From assembly GCF_023264895.1 (NCBI RefSeq), contig NZ_JAHFUY010000028.1, positions 10,637 through 58,596 on the forward strand: DNA of 47,960 nt, read 5' to 3'. Positions 16,230 through 27,113 of this stretch are shown piece after piece. The notes beneath the pieces are model-generated. The model did no database searches. It was not told the DNA's origin and saw only the letters and a list, made by a program, of their open reading frames with translations. This DNA is from Herbiconiux sp. (GTDB taxonomy: Bacteria; Actinomycetota; Actinomycetes; Actinomycetales; Microbacteriaceae). Numbering within the stretch: the first letter of the stretch is position 1; each line of letters begins with the position of its first letter. Position numbers and translations under genes: made by a program.

Positions 16230-17195
16230 TCACAGCACAACCCGGGAGCCCGGCCCCGCGGGCGGACGGCCGGACCGCCACACGTAGGCGGTCGCCGCCG
16301 TGAGCACACCCGCGGCGATCAGCACCCACCACGGGAACGTGGGGATCTCGGGGCGCTGTCCGGCCCCGTCGAGATCGCCCTGGGGGGTCGGGATGACGCG
16401 CTCCCCCGTCACCAGGATGCGGTGGCTGTTGACACCGAGGGGCGTGCAGGTGACGAGGGTGATGAGGTCTTTCCCGTCCACAGGCAGGAGGCTCTGGGTC
16501 TCGGTGGGCTTGACCACCTCGGTCTCGATCACCCGGTAGGTGAGCACCTCCCCGAAGACCTCGACCGTGAAGGTGTCCTCGACCTGCACCCGGTCGAGGT
16601 TGGTGAACAGCTCGGAAGTCGCGAGCCCCCGATGGGCGGTGAGCACCGAGTGCGTCGACTCCCCGCCGACCGGTACCGCCGTGCCCTCGAGGTGCCCCAC
16701 GCCGTGGTCGAGCACGTCGCCGCTCGTGCCGTGGTAGATCGGCAGGTCGACGGCGATGGCGGGGATCTTGAGCCTCGCCATGAGGCCGTTCGCGTCGGCG
16801 CGCAGGATGCTGCCGTAGTCGCCGTTCTGGTCGGGCTGGTCGGCGAGCGGCAGCCGCTCGTTCGCGGCGATGTCGGCACCGCCGCCCGTGAGGGCCTCGT
16901 TGTAGGCGCGCGCCTCGGCCACGCGTTGGCGCAGCGTCTCGGCGCTCAGATCGGCGACGTCGTCGCTCAACTCGCTGATCTGCTGAGACTGCTCGTACTG
17001 GCTGAACCAGGAGACGATCGTCGGGAACAGCAGCAGGGCCACCCCGGCGACGCAGACGATCGCGATCAGCAGGGGTATGGCGGGCAGACGCCAGCGCCGT
17101 GCCCGGCGGAGGCTCCGGCGCGTGGGCGATCCGGAGCCTTCCCCGGGGGACGACGAAGGTGGGGCACCCGCTGGACGCCCCACCTCCGCTTTCAC
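16230..17195 (-). CDS. Class C (pilus) sortase
   Basis: This transpeptidase of 321 aa would polymerise pilins through their LPxTG threonine and the pilin-motif lysine. It has an N-terminal membrane segment (LPAIPLLIAIVCVAGVALLL), the catalytic His in VLTAHRGL, Cys in TLVTCTPLGVNSHR, Arg in HRILVTG, and a C-terminal membrane segment (FPWWVLIAAGVLTAATAYVW), the two-helix topology of class C enzymes. The Cys block is the classic TLxTC. I did not see a clear DPW/DPF lid. The GTG start is 9 nt after the pilin stop and 6 nt after TAGGCT (17202-17207), so it may have its own weak leaderless promoter. Confidence 0.93.
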   Translation of the reverse strand: MKAEVGRPAGAPPSSSPGEGSGSPTRRSLRRARRWRLPAIPLLIAIVCVAGVALLLFPTIVSWFSQYEQSQQISELSDDVADLSAETLRQRVAEARAYNEALTGGGADIAANERLPLADQPDQNGDYGSILRADANGLMARLKIPAIAVDLPIYHGTSGDVLDHGVGHLEGTAVPVGGESTHSVLTAHRGLATSELFTNLDRVQVEDTFTVEVFGEVLTYRVIETEVVKPTETQSLLPVDGKDLITLVTCTPLGVNSHRILVTGERVIPTPQGDLDGAGQRPEIPTFPWWVLIAAGVLTAATAYVWRSGRPPAGPGSRVVL

Positions 17196-17204
17196 CGCTT
17201 CAGC

Positions 17205-18725
17205 CTACGCAAGCGTGTGCGCGGCGGCTGCCCGCCGGCGCACCACGAACGCGGCACCGAGTGCGAACACGATGAGTCCGGCTCCGCCGAGGCCGAACCA
17301 GAGCCCGCCGTCACCACCGGTGAGGGGCAGCAGGAAGTTCGCCACAGACACCTGGGTGTGGGCGAACTCGACGTAGTTCTGCACGGGCGCGACCGTCGAG
17401 GTCGGTCCCGCGACGACCACGGTCTGCACCGGGTTCGCCTGAGGCAGGTTGAATCCGGCCGGCGGGGTGATCTCACGCACGTAGTAGTTGCCGGGCGTCA
17501 CGATCGGGATCTCGACGTAGCCGTCGGGACCGGTCGTCCAGTTGGTGACACCCTCGATCGAGATCGGGTTCTGCTGCAGGTTGGCGTCGTTCTGGTTGAG
17601 GTACACCTGGTAGATGGCTCCGGCGAGCGGCACGCGCTGGCTGCCGTTGGTGCTCTCGTAGGCGAACACCGTCAGCTGTCCGATGGGGGTGGTGCCCGTC
17701 ACCGTCTCCGTCGCACCGTTCACGTTGGCGGTGGCAGAGTTGACGATCAGACCGTTCGGGGGGATGGTCACGGCCCGAGTGAGTACGTTGAACGACACGA
17801 CCCCGCCCTGGAGGGCGGTCAGGCGGGTGAGGCCGGAGGGTGTGAACGTCAGGGTCGACGTCCCCGCCGTCGTGACGATCGTGTAGTCCGTGTTCACGAC
17901 GAAGTTCTGCGCGATGCCGGCCGCGCTCGTGACCGTCACGGTGGTCGGTGAGACGCCGGTCGGCGGGGTGGCCAGGAACTCGAGGTCGGTCGGGATCTCA
18001 TCGACGAGTGAGAAGTTCGCGATCGAGTCGCCCGCGGCGAGCGTGGGGATGCTCGAGGCGATCGCCCAGCGGATGAGATCGGGGTTCCGTGCCTCTGCGG
18101 AGTTCGCGGGAGCGGGCACCCTGGTCTTCGTCAGCTCGGTGACGGCGTTCTTCGGGTAGACGTGCACGTCGTAGATCCACTGGTTCGCCGGGGCACCGGA
18201 CGGGCCGGTGGGCAGCGGCAGTGACACGAGGAACGGCGCAACCGGGTTGGTCGCGTCGGCCGGCAGCACCGTCTCCTGCACGTAGTAGAGACCGATCGGC
18301 ATCCCGGTCGGGAAGTCGGGGTCTGCGGGGAAGGTGGCGGTGCCGTTGGACGACGAGGGCGTCGACGTGAACGTCGAGCTGCTGAGGCGAGTCGATGCCG
18401 TCTGCGGGGTCAGGTTGGTGGCGATGGCCCAGCCCTCAGGAGTGGTGAGGTCGACACCGGCCACCTGGGTGGCGGTGAAGACCGCGCCGGACAGCGGGAT
18501 GCCCAGGTTGGTCGAGGACGGAAGCTCCTGGCCGGTGCCTGCGACCGCGCCGTTGCCGGGGCCGAGCGCGAACTTGTGGATGGTGAGGCTGCGAGGCTGG
18601 TCGGTGTCGATGTTGCCGGGCAGGATGACGGCCTGCGCCGGCGCGACGGCGACGAGCGCCACGCCGGCGGCCAGGACCGCGGCCCCGATCGCGGCGGTGG
18701 CCCGCCTGAGTGCGGATGAGGACAT
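17205..18725 (-). CDS. SpaH/EbpB-type LPXTG-anchored major pilin
   Basis: This is a 506-aa secreted backbone pilin. After a signal peptide (AAIGAAVLAAGVALVAVAPAQA) comes a Cna-B-type domain. The pilin motif IYDVHVYPKN near residue 190 contains the lysine used for cross-linking. E-box-like segments YYVQETVLP and YYVREITPPAGF occur, an isopeptide-bond domain precedes the end, and the sorting signal LPLTGGDGG is followed by a membrane span and RRR tail. GGAG before the ATG is a normal ribosome-binding site. It lies between the large LPLTG protein and the pilus sortase, as expected for a pilus operon. Confidence 0.93.
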   Translation of the reverse strand: MSSSALRRATAAIGAAVLAAGVALVAVAPAQAVILPGNIDTDQPRSLTIHKFALGPGNGAVAGTGQELPSSTNLGIPLSGAVFTATQVAGVDLTTPEGWAIATNLTPQTASTRLSSSTFTSTPSSSNGTATFPADPDFPTGMPIGLYYVQETVLPADATNPVAPFLVSLPLPTGPSGAPANQWIYDVHVYPKNAVTELTKTRVPAPANSAEARNPDLIRWAIASSIPTLAAGDSIANFSLVDEIPTDLEFLATPPTGVSPTTVTVTSAAGIAQNFVVNTDYTIVTTAGTSTLTFTPSGLTRLTALQGGVVSFNVLTRAVTIPPNGLIVNSATANVNGATETVTGTTPIGQLTVFAYESTNGSQRVPLAGAIYQVYLNQNDANLQQNPISIEGVTNWTTGPDGYVEIPIVTPGNYYVREITPPAGFNLPQANPVQTVVVAGPTSTVAPVQNYVEFAHTQVSVANFLLPLTGGDGGLWFGLGGAGLIVFALGAAFVVRRRAAAAHTLA

Positions 18726-18803
18726 GAGTTTCTCCGTTTCGATGAAGAGGTCAGGTGGTGCAGATGAGGGTGGGACAGGTGTCGGTCACAAGGAGGTCGC
18801 GTC

Positions 18804-21800
18804 TCAGACGGTGCTCCTTCGCGTCCGACGGCGCCCGTGCCACACGGCGAGGGCGAGTGCGAGGGCGAGCACGGCGAACCCGGAGATCAGGTACGCATCG
18901 GTGCTCGGGCCGCCCGTGAGGGGCAGGTTCGTGGGGGCGACGGGGGCGTTGACGAAGCGGTAGACCGCTGTCTGCCCGGCCGCGGGCGCCGCGATCGTCG
19001 CCGAGGTCACCGGGGCCCAGCTGCCGTTCGGCTGCCGGAGCTCGAGCCGCACCTGTCGGTAGGCCAGCCGGGTGCCGGACTGGGCCAGCGCCTCGGAGAG
19101 CGTGTAGGAGTGACCGGGCCGCACATCGAAGGTGCTCGCCGGGTTGCCTCCGGCCTGGAAGTCGGCGCCGCCGACCGTGCGGGCTGCGAGGCCGGCGAGG
19201 GTGGCCGGGGTGGCGGTGAGGTTCCAGGTCGAGGGCACGAACCCGGTCGAGGGGTTCTGCACGTTCTTCAGCAGGGTGAGGGATGCGGTGGCGTTCGTCA
19301 CGGTGCAGGTGACCGCGCTGCCGCGGGTCAGGGTCACGTCGCCCGCCGAGGTCACCGGAACGCTCGCGCCCCCGGCGGTCACGCACGACCAGCCGCCCAC
19401 CTGCACGTAGGTCGCGGGCCCGCCGGTCTCCGACAGCCGGTATGCGGTGTCGGCCGAGACAGGCACGGCGTTGAGCGTGCCGCTGCCGCCGGCACCTGAG
19501 GGGCCGGGAAGGGCCGCCGGCACGCTGCGGGTCGCGGCGAGCTGCCACGCCGAGGGCAGGGCGGTGCCGGACGAGACGGTCTTGACGAGCGTGAGCGTGG
19601 CCACCGCGCGGTTGGTGAACGTGCAGTCGACGGTGTTGCCCGGTGCGATCGTGCCGGTGACCGGGCGGACGGCGTACCCGGACGCATCCGTCGCGGAGTT
19701 CGCATCCGTGAACGACGTGGTCGCCGTGCCCCGCGTGACGGTGCAGGCGAGGCCGTCGAGCCGGAAGCCGGTCTGCTGGCGCTCGAGCACCGAGACGTTC
19801 GCCGATCCGGTGCTCGAGCTGTAGAGCACGAAGAACGAGGCGGCACCGTTGGCCCCCGTCGGAGCCTCCGACCGACCGGCCGCCGGGGTGGCGGAGGAGG
19901 GATCGGTGGGCAGCACGACCGTGCCGGCTCCCACCGAGGCGACCGAGGCGCCGACGGTCCAGCCCGCAGCGGGCTGCGGGTTCGCCCCGAGCCCGTCGAC
20001 GGTGGACTTGCGCACAGTCACCTCGGCGACCGGCTGCGCCGTGTTGTAGATGGTGCAGGCGACCCCCACGCTCACCTGGTTCGGGATGGTCACGGTCGCC
20101 GTCCTCGTCGCGTCCATCCGGGCGGAGACGAGCCTCACCCCGTTGGCCCAGCACTCGTAGATGACGGTGTAGGTGGCGGGAACGGGCGCCGTCGTCGTGG
20201 TCGTCGTCTGCAGCAGCTCCGAGATCGTCACCGTCGTGTTCACGGGTGCGACGATCGGGCCGATGCTCGCCGACGTGCCGGTGGTGCCGGTCGTGGCCGA
20301 GGCCACCTCTGAGCCTCCCGCGGCGACGGCCACCCGGAAGTTGTGCGCCTGACCCGTCACCCGGCTCAGCACCGACTTGCCGAGCGAGAACGTGGACGGA
20401 GACGAGCAGGTGGCGAGGTCTGTGCTCCCGTTCGCATCCGTTCCGAGCACGATCGTGGGGGTGTTCGGGATCGCCGTCCAGGTCAGCGGGTCGAACTGGT
20501 AGGCGTTGGTGCCGGTGCCCACGTAGGCGGTGCCCCGGGGCGAGAAGGCCAGTCCGTTGAGGGGGCCGGCGCCGATGCCCGCGGCGGTGCGCTGGGTCGA
20601 GGCGGTGGCCGGGATCTCGCTGCCGGGGGCGGCCGCGGCGAGCACGGGGCCCGCGACACTGAAGAACTGCACCTGCGTGCCGTCGCTCCGGAGGATGTGC
20701 AGGTTGCCCTTGGCGTCGAACGCCATGTCGCCGTTGGCGGCGGAGTTCGTGCCGGTGCTGACGTAGCCCAGCAGCGTGAAGATCGGATTCGCGGTCGCCC
20801 CGTTGAAGCGCCAGATGTTGGTGCGGCCGACGTTGTTGACGAGGCTCGTGGTGCCGACCACGAAGTCGCGCCCGATCGGGTCGAAGGCACCCATCACGAT
20901 CGAGGCGGATGCGCTCAGCGTCTGCGGGGCCGCGAAGGCGGTGCGTGTGGCCGTCAGTGCGCCCGAGGGCGAGACGGAGTAGGTGATGACGCCGGTGGCG
21001 GTGTTGGCGTTGGTCGTGGTGCTCCTGGTCACCGCGTAGGCGGTCCGGCCCTCCACGTCGATCGCGAGCGAGTTCGTGTTGACGGCGCCGGCCGGCCCGG
21101 CCGCGACGACGGTGGCGTTGATGGTGCCGGACGAGCTCAGCGCGTTCGTCTGGGTCAGGGTTCCGTCGGACCGCACGCTGTAGAAGTAGCTGCCGTCGCA
21201 GTAGAGGCTCGCGCCGGCCTGCGCGGTGTTGGTGAAGGTGCAGACGATGTCGACGCCCGCCTCGTCCGGGATCGTCAGCGCCCCCGAGACCGAGGTGCCC
21301 GTGGCGATCGTGGTGGTGCCCCGCACGCACTCGTAGGTCGTGTTGTAGGTGCGCAGCTGCGCCGTGGTCACGACGGTCTCCGCGACCGTGTAGGTGGCTC
21401 CCCGGGCGACGGAGACCGGGCCGACCTGCTGGGTCTGGAGGCCGAGCGCCGAGCCCGAGGTGGTCGCACTGGCGACCTCGGTCGAACCGGAGACGAGCGC
21501 GAGCCGGAACTGGTCGGCGGCGAGGGCCCGGCTGACGACGTTCTTGCGGATCGTGACCGTGGTGGCGGCCTCCACCGTGAGCGTCGTGGCCTGCGGCGCG
21601 TTCAGGACGGTCGTGACGTTCGAGGGCCCGTTCGTGTAGCTGCCCCCGGCGGCCGCGACCACGGCGACGGTGACCGTGCAGCTCGCGGTGCCCGTGGCCA
21701 GGTCGCCTCCTGTGACGGAGATGGTGGACGAGCCCTCGGCCGCGGTCACGACGTAGGCGGCTCCCGTGGCGTTCACGCACGTTCCGCCGACCGTCGGGGC

Positions 21801-23312
21801 GGTCGGCGTTCCGGCGGCCACGACGAGGCCGCTCGGCAGGGCGTCGGTGAAGCTCCAGTCGGGCTTCGCGGCGAGCTCGGCCGTGTTGGTGACCGTGAAG
21901 GTCAGCGTCGACGAGACGCCTGCGGGGACCGCCGCGGTGGTGAACTGCTTGTCGAGGGTCGGGGTGGAGTCGATGATCCGCAGGTTGTCGAACGAGAAGT
22001 CGTTGCCCGCGATGTCCGACTCCTGGTTGGAGAGCCGGACCCTCGCCGAGGCGGCCTGCGCGGGCGTGAGGAGCACGGCGGTGTCGGTGAAGAAGCGGCC
22101 GGCGCGGGTCGAGGGGCTCCCGGTGCCCCACGGGTCGGTCTGGTTGTCGGCGGGGAAGACGTTGGAGGTGTACCGGCCGTTGACGACGTTGCAGGCCACG
22201 ATGGGGGCGGCGGTGAGCGGCCGCACCGTGGCGCCCGTGACGAGCGCCAGGTCGAGCCGGGAGTTGTTGTTCTGCCCGCCGGGCCGGGCGGCGCAGGAGT
22301 CCTCGGAGACGTCGATCGACATCGAGTAGTACCGGTCGGTCGCCGGCGCGGGGGCCACGCCCACCGCGGTGACGGACTCCAGGACGACCTGGTTGGCGGC
22401 CTGCGTGCCCTGGGCGGCGCTGGTCATCGCCGTGACGGCGTGGTTCTGGCGGGTGGTGGCCGTCGAGGCGTTCACCGGCGTGGTGTCGGTCGATCCGCCC
22501 GGGTTGACGGCTCCGGCGGCGACGTTCGTCTGCACCTGGCCGAGCACGTCGGCCATGCGGGCGACCTTGAAGCGGGACGCCGCCGCCGCGCCGAGGGTGC
22601 AGAACGGGGTCTCCGGGAATGTCGCGTTGTAGTTGACCACGACACCGTTGCAGTTGTTGACGTTCAACCAGAAGGCGGATCCCGTGAAGCGGTTCGTCGC
22701 GTACTGGTCGACGCGGGTGGGCGTGTTCGTCACGCCCTGCTCGAAGGTCTCGATCCACGCCTGGGTGGCCGGTGCCGGAACCCCTGCGACGAGCGCCGAG
22801 ACGTCGGCGGTGGTGCGGAACATGTCCAGCGGAGGATCGTTGGCCGAGGGCTCGACGGGCGCCACGGGGGCCGCGGTCTCGGGCGACGCCTCGGGGGTCG
22901 CCAGTGGGGTCGGGGTCGGGAGAGGGCCTCCCTCCGGCGGCACGGTGTCGTCCGTCGGAGGCTCCACGGGCGCAATCTCGGGGGTAGGCGTCTCTCCGGG
23001 CGGGACGGCAGAAGGCTCATCCGGCGTCGACTCGGGTGCGGGGACCTCGGCTGGCTGGTCGACCGCGGGCTCCTCGGGCGCTTCCTCGGGTGAAGGTTCC
23101 GGCTCGATCGCGGGAGTGGGCGCGGGTTCGACCGCGGGTGGCGTCACCGAGGCGGCCGCCGGATCCGGGAGCGGGGCCGAGACCGCCGCGGGCACGGCCC
23201 CGAACGAGAGCAGTCCGCCCACGAGCACCCCGGTGACCGCGCCGGCCAGGGCGCGCTGTCCGCGTCGGGCGGACGCATCCGCGCGGGCGCGGAACCAGGA
23301 GGGGTGGGGCAT
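18804..23312 (-). CDS. Large LPLTG-anchored adhesin / pilus tip protein
   Basis: The product is about 1502 aa, with a signal peptide (GAVTGVLVGGLLSFGAVPAAVSA) and a Pro/Glu/Thr-rich spacer up to about residue 160. An N-terminal globular region (IETFEQGVTNTPTRVDQY) follows, then a DUF11-like beta domain (STLTFTVTNTAELAAKPDW). Two similar prealbumin-like domains (GSTEVASATTSGSAL and GGSEVASATTGTTGT) flank a propeller-like segment starting LYCDGSYFYSVRSDGT. Four more Cna-like beta domains with CTVTN/CTFTN ends lead to LPLTGGPSTD, a hydrophobic span and a basic tail. The ATG at 23312 is chosen; a GTG three codons upstream is an alternative. It probably caps the pilus and binds a surface; its ligand is unknown. 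Confidence 0.85.
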   Translation of the reverse strand: MPHPSWFRARADASARRGQRALAGAVTGVLVGGLLSFGAVPAAVSAPLPDPAAASVTPPAVEPAPTPAIEPEPSPEEAPEEPAVDQPAEVPAPESTPDEPSAVPPGETPTPEIAPVEPPTDDTVPPEGGPLPTPTPLATPEASPETAAPVAPVEPSANDPPLDMFRTTADVSALVAGVPAPATQAWIETFEQGVTNTPTRVDQYATNRFTGSAFWLNVNNCNGVVVNYNATFPETPFCTLGAAAASRFKVARMADVLGQVQTNVAAGAVNPGGSTDTTPVNASTATTRQNHAVTAMTSAAQGTQAANQVVLESVTAVGVAPAPATDRYYSMSIDVSEDSCAARPGGQNNNSRLDLALVTGATVRPLTAAPIVACNVVNGRYTSNVFPADNQTDPWGTGSPSTRAGRFFTDTAVLLTPAQAASARVRLSNQESDIAGNDFSFDNLRIIDSTPTLDKQFTTAAVPAGVSSTLTFTVTNTAELAAKPDWSFTDALPSGLVVAAGTPTAPTVGGTCVNATGAAYVVTAAEGSSTISVTGGDLATGTASCTVTVAVVAAAGGSYTNGPSNVTTVLNAPQATTLTVEAATTVTIRKNVVSRALAADQFRLALVSGSTEVASATTSGSALGLQTQQVGPVSVARGATYTVAETVVTTAQLRTYNTTYECVRGTTTIATGTSVSGALTIPDEAGVDIVCTFTNTAQAGASLYCDGSYFYSVRSDGTLTQTNALSSSGTINATVVAAGPAGAVNTNSLAIDVEGRTAYAVTRSTTTNANTATGVITYSVSPSGALTATRTAFAAPQTLSASASIVMGAFDPIGRDFVVGTTSLVNNVGRTNIWRFNGATANPIFTLLGYVSTGTNSAANGDMAFDAKGNLHILRSDGTQVQFFSVAGPVLAAAAPGSEIPATASTQRTAAGIGAGPLNGLAFSPRGTAYVGTGTNAYQFDPLTWTAIPNTPTIVLGTDANGSTDLATCSSPSTFSLGKSVLSRVTGQAHNFRVAVAAGGSEVASATTGTTGTSASIGPIVAPVNTTVTISELLQTTTTTTAPVPATYTVIYECWANGVRLVSARMDATRTATVTIPNQVSVGVACTIYNTAQPVAEVTVRKSTVDGLGANPQPAAGWTVGASVASVGAGTVVLPTDPSSATPAAGRSEAPTGANGAASFFVLYSSSTGSANVSVLERQQTGFRLDGLACTVTRGTATTSFTDANSATDASGYAVRPVTGTIAPGNTVDCTFTNRAVATLTLVKTVSSGTALPSAWQLAATRSVPAALPGPSGAGGSGTLNAVPVSADTAYRLSETGGPATYVQVGGWSCVTAGGASVPVTSAGDVTLTRGSAVTCTVTNATASLTLLKNVQNPSTGFVPSTWNLTATPATLAGLAARTVGGADFQAGGNPASTFDVRPGHSYTLSEALAQSGTRLAYRQVRLELRQPNGSWAPVTSATIAAPAAGQTAVYRFVNAPVAPTNLPLTGGPSTDAYLISGFAVLALALALAVWHGRRRTRRSTV

Positions 23313-23321
23313 CGATCTCAC

Positions 23322-23486
23322 AGTGCTGGAACGGTCAGGAGTGTCAGCCCGTTACAGCACGGAGATTCGGGGTCGCTAGCGGTGATGCGCCGACAGAATG
23401 ACGATAAGTTGCCGCGATCAGCCCGGACAAGACGCCGATTACCTAGCTATTACCGATGTCGCGAGAACCGCTGACAGAATCGGCTC
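23322..23486. other. Divergent intergenic region of the pilus operon and GH15 gene
   Basis: These 165 bp contain the likely promoters of both genes. On plus, CAGAAT lies 6 nt before the GH15 ATG at 23487. A relatively AT-rich patch (23440-23460) has no recognisable operator. No gene is seen. Confidence 0.4.
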
Positions 23487-25340
<1,854 letters not shown>

Positions 25341-25351
25341 GCTCGTAGTCG

Positions 25352-25840
25352 ATGCAGCCACTCACCGAGGCGGAGATCCGCGGTTCCTTCACGAACATCA
25401 GCGAGCTCGAACTGGAGCGCATGACGCTGCCGGGCCTGCACGAGATCGTCTGGGAGGATCGCGAGTTCCTCGGCTGGCGCGACGTGCACGCCATCCACCG
25501 GGGCTACATCGTGTTCTGGCAGGACGGCCGCCCCGTGGGCATGGTGCTGAAGGCCGCCGGATCGCGCACCCGGCCCGGCATCTCCTCGATGTGCACGCTC
25601 TGCCGCACCCCGCTTCCCGGCGTGCAGGTCACGCTGTTCACGGCGCCTCGAGCCGGCCAGGCGGGGTTCGACGGATCGACCGTGGGCACCTACATCTGCG
25701 CCGATTTCGGCTGCTCGAACCTGATCCGGATCGTGCCGCCCGCCTCCGAGATGCAGCCCGACCCGGACGCGCTCGTCGCGATGCGCGCCGCGGGCCTGAC
25801 CTCGCGCCTCGAGAGCTTCACGCGCAGCGTGCTGCGCTAG
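25352..25840 (+). CDS. FBP-domain (FusB-like zinc-finger) protein
   Basis: This 162-aa protein has a C-terminal treble-clef zinc finger: Cys pairs in MCTLCRTPLPG and YICADFGCSNLIRI. The N-terminal part (LTEAEIRGSFTNISELELERMTLP) matches proteins annotated as FBP domain, a family related to the elongation-factor-G-binding FusB proteins. A role in translation factor rescue is possible but unproven. The ATG is 8 nt after TAGGCT, whose TAG is the stop codon of the GH15 gene, so it could have its own leaderless promoter or be read through from GH15. The two-hairpin 3' element copy C starts 20 nt after the stop. Confidence 0.85.
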   Translation: MQPLTEAEIRGSFTNISELELERMTLPGLHEIVWEDREFLGWRDVHAIHRGYIVFWQDGRPVGMVLKAAGSRTRPGISSMCTLCRTPLPGVQVTLFTAPRAGQAGFDGSTVGTYICADFGCSNLIRIVPPASEMQPDPDALVAMRAAGLTSRLESFTRSVLR

Positions 25841-25860
25841 CTGCTGCTGCGCTAGCTGCT

Positions 25861-25932
25861 GCGCCGCCGCCTCTGCGGCGCAGGGGACATGTGGCGCCGC
25901 CGTCGCTTCGCGGCGACGGTGCCACCTCGGGT
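25861..25932 (+). repeat. Two-hairpin 3' element, copy C
   Basis: The 21-nt core at 25861-25881 is identical to copies A and B. It is followed by AGGGGACATG, a second hairpin with CCGTCGC/GCGACGG arms and TTCG in the loop, and CCTCGGGT. It is shorter (72 nt) because the second hairpin is shorter. The FBP gene is upstream in the same orientation. Confidence 0.8.
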
Positions 25933-25958
25933 CGGGTGGGAGGGCCCTGTCGCCTGGG

Positions 25959-26165
25959 TCAGCCGTCGTTCTCTTCGAGGGACTGCTCGTCGGTGGGGAC
26001 GTCGGTGTCGGCGTCCTCCGGCTCGTCGGCGACCGTGGGGTCCACGCCCGAGGGCTCGGTCTCGGTGGTGGGGCCGTTGCCGACCGTGCCCTCGCCGTCG
26101 GGGTAGCCCGCGTAGTCCGGGTACTCCACGTCGCTCAGGTCGACGTTCTCGTTCTTGTCGCTCAT
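25959..26165 (-). CDS. Small acidic hypothetical protein (68 aa)
   Basis: A short frame starts at ATG 26165 behind a strong GGAAGGACC ribosome-binding site. The product starts MSDKNENVDLSDVEYPDYAG and is dominated by Asp, Glu, Pro, Gly and Thr, with almost no hydrophobic core and no membrane segment. It is probably intrinsically disordered. I recognise no family or function. It lies downstream of the DUF998 gene on the same strand, with an 86-bp gap. Confidence 0.72.
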   Translation of the reverse strand: MSDKNENVDLSDVEYPDYAGYPDGEGTVGNGPTTETEPSGVDPTVADEPEDADTDVPTDEQSLEENDG

Positions 26166-26251
26166 CGCGGTCCTTCCGTTGTCGTGCTCCCCAGTGAACT
26201 CCGGTGCACCGATCGCGACAACCGACCCGCGGCCCTGCCAGGAGGCGGAGG

Positions 26252-26848
26252 TCAGGCCGCACCGAGCGCGGTCGCGCCCACGAGCACGAACCAGGCGATG
26301 AAGCCGAGGTAGATCAGGCGCTCGGCGGCACCGAAGAGGCCGCGCATCCGGTGGCTGAGACGCGTGACGAGCAGGCCGATCGCACCGACGGCCATGACGG
26401 CGGCGAAGACGGTCGAGAGCGTGGAGGCACCGGCGTGGTTGGTGTCGTGCAGGAGGCCCGCCGCCACGAACCCCGCCGCGGTCACCGCACCGAAGGCGAG
26501 GAACGCGAGCACGTTGTGCAGCCGGCCCCGGCGGGTGGGACCGGTGTCGGGGGCGTCCATCGGCACGAACGGGATGACGATGCGGGCGCCCGCGAACACG
26601 GCGAGCAGGATGACGGTGGCGATCGACCCCGGGACGTCGGCGAACACCACGATGGCTCCGATGCCCGCGACGCCCGCGGTGATGGCTGCGGCGGCGTACC
26701 AGCCCTTGAAGCGCGTGATGCCGTACTGGCTCACGGGGTCGCGGAGCGGCTTGAGGCCGCTCGGCACGACGTGCAGCACGACGAGGGAGAGCGTGGTGAT
26801 CGCGATCGCGACGAGGGTGAGGAGGCCGCCCCACGAGGTGGATGTCAT
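26252..26848 (-). CDS. DUF998 family integral membrane protein
   Basis: The 198-aa product has about six hydrophobic helices. The family signature RDPVSQYG is near residue 36, and other conserved pieces are RIVIPFVPMD, GRLHNVLAFLAFGAV and ERLIYLGFIAWFVLVG. DUF998 proteins have no established biochemical function. The ATG sits 6 nt after TAGCGT (26855-26860), with no ribosome-binding site, so it is probably leaderless. Confidence 0.85.
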   Translation of the reverse strand: MTSTSWGGLLTLVAIAITTLSLVVLHVVPSGLKPLRDPVSQYGITRFKGWYAAAAITAGVAGIGAIVVFADVPGSIATVILLAVFAGARIVIPFVPMDAPDTGPTRRGRLHNVLAFLAFGAVTAAGFVAAGLLHDTNHAGASTLSTVFAAVMAVGAIGLLVTRLSHRMRGLFGAAERLIYLGFIAWFVLVGATALGAA

Positions 26849-26952
26849 GGCTTCACGCTAGCGAAGCCGCCTGGTGCGCGGCACCGCCCGATCGGGGGAT
26901 GCGACCGGTGCCGGTGGAGCCCCGGCAGCGCAGAAAACCTGCGCCAGCAACG

Positions 26953-26985
26953 CAGAAAGCCTCCGGCTGAACCGGAGGCTTTCTG
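26953..26985 (-). terminator. Terminator of tRNA-Glu
   Basis: Perfect 14-bp arms (CAGAAAGCCTCCGG and its complement) flank a 5-nt loop, starting 8 nt beyond the 3' end of the tRNA. The paired TTTCTG/CAGAAA ends give a short T-run on the minus strand. It is a strong intrinsic terminator candidate. Confidence 0.85.
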
Positions 26986-26993
26986 GTGTTCTG

Positions 26994-27066
26994 TGACCCC
27001 AGCGGGATTTGAACCCGCGTTACCGCCGTGAGAGGGCGACGTCCTAGGCCGCTAAACGATGGGGCC
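26994..27066 (-). tRNA. tRNA-Glu (anticodon CUC)
   Basis: The minus-strand 73-nt sequence folds as a tRNA. The acceptor GGCCCCA pairs with TGGGGTC (one G-U) and the discriminator is A. The anticodon stem TCGCC/GGCGG has loop CTCTCAC, giving anticodon CTC that reads GAG. The T arm is GCGGG-TTCAAAT-CCCGC. CCA is not encoded. Confidence 0.96.
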
Positions 27067-27083
27067 GTTTTTGCAACTCAACG

Positions 27084-27113
27084 AGTATGCCACACAGATG
27101 AAGCGGTTCTCAA
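27084..27113 (-). promoter_or_regulatory. tRNA-Glu promoter
   Basis: On the minus strand TTGAGA (27113-27108) and CATACT (27089-27084) are separated by 18 bp, close to the sigma-A consensus. The -35 box overlaps the stop codon of the lipid kinase gene. Transcription would start about 10 nt before the tRNA. Confidence 0.7.

Noticed and set aside
18751..22758. Long second minus-strand frame inside the adhesin gene
   Set aside because: It is an Arg/His/Gly-rich shadow in another frame. The true frame has signal peptide, Cna-like domains and LPLTG.
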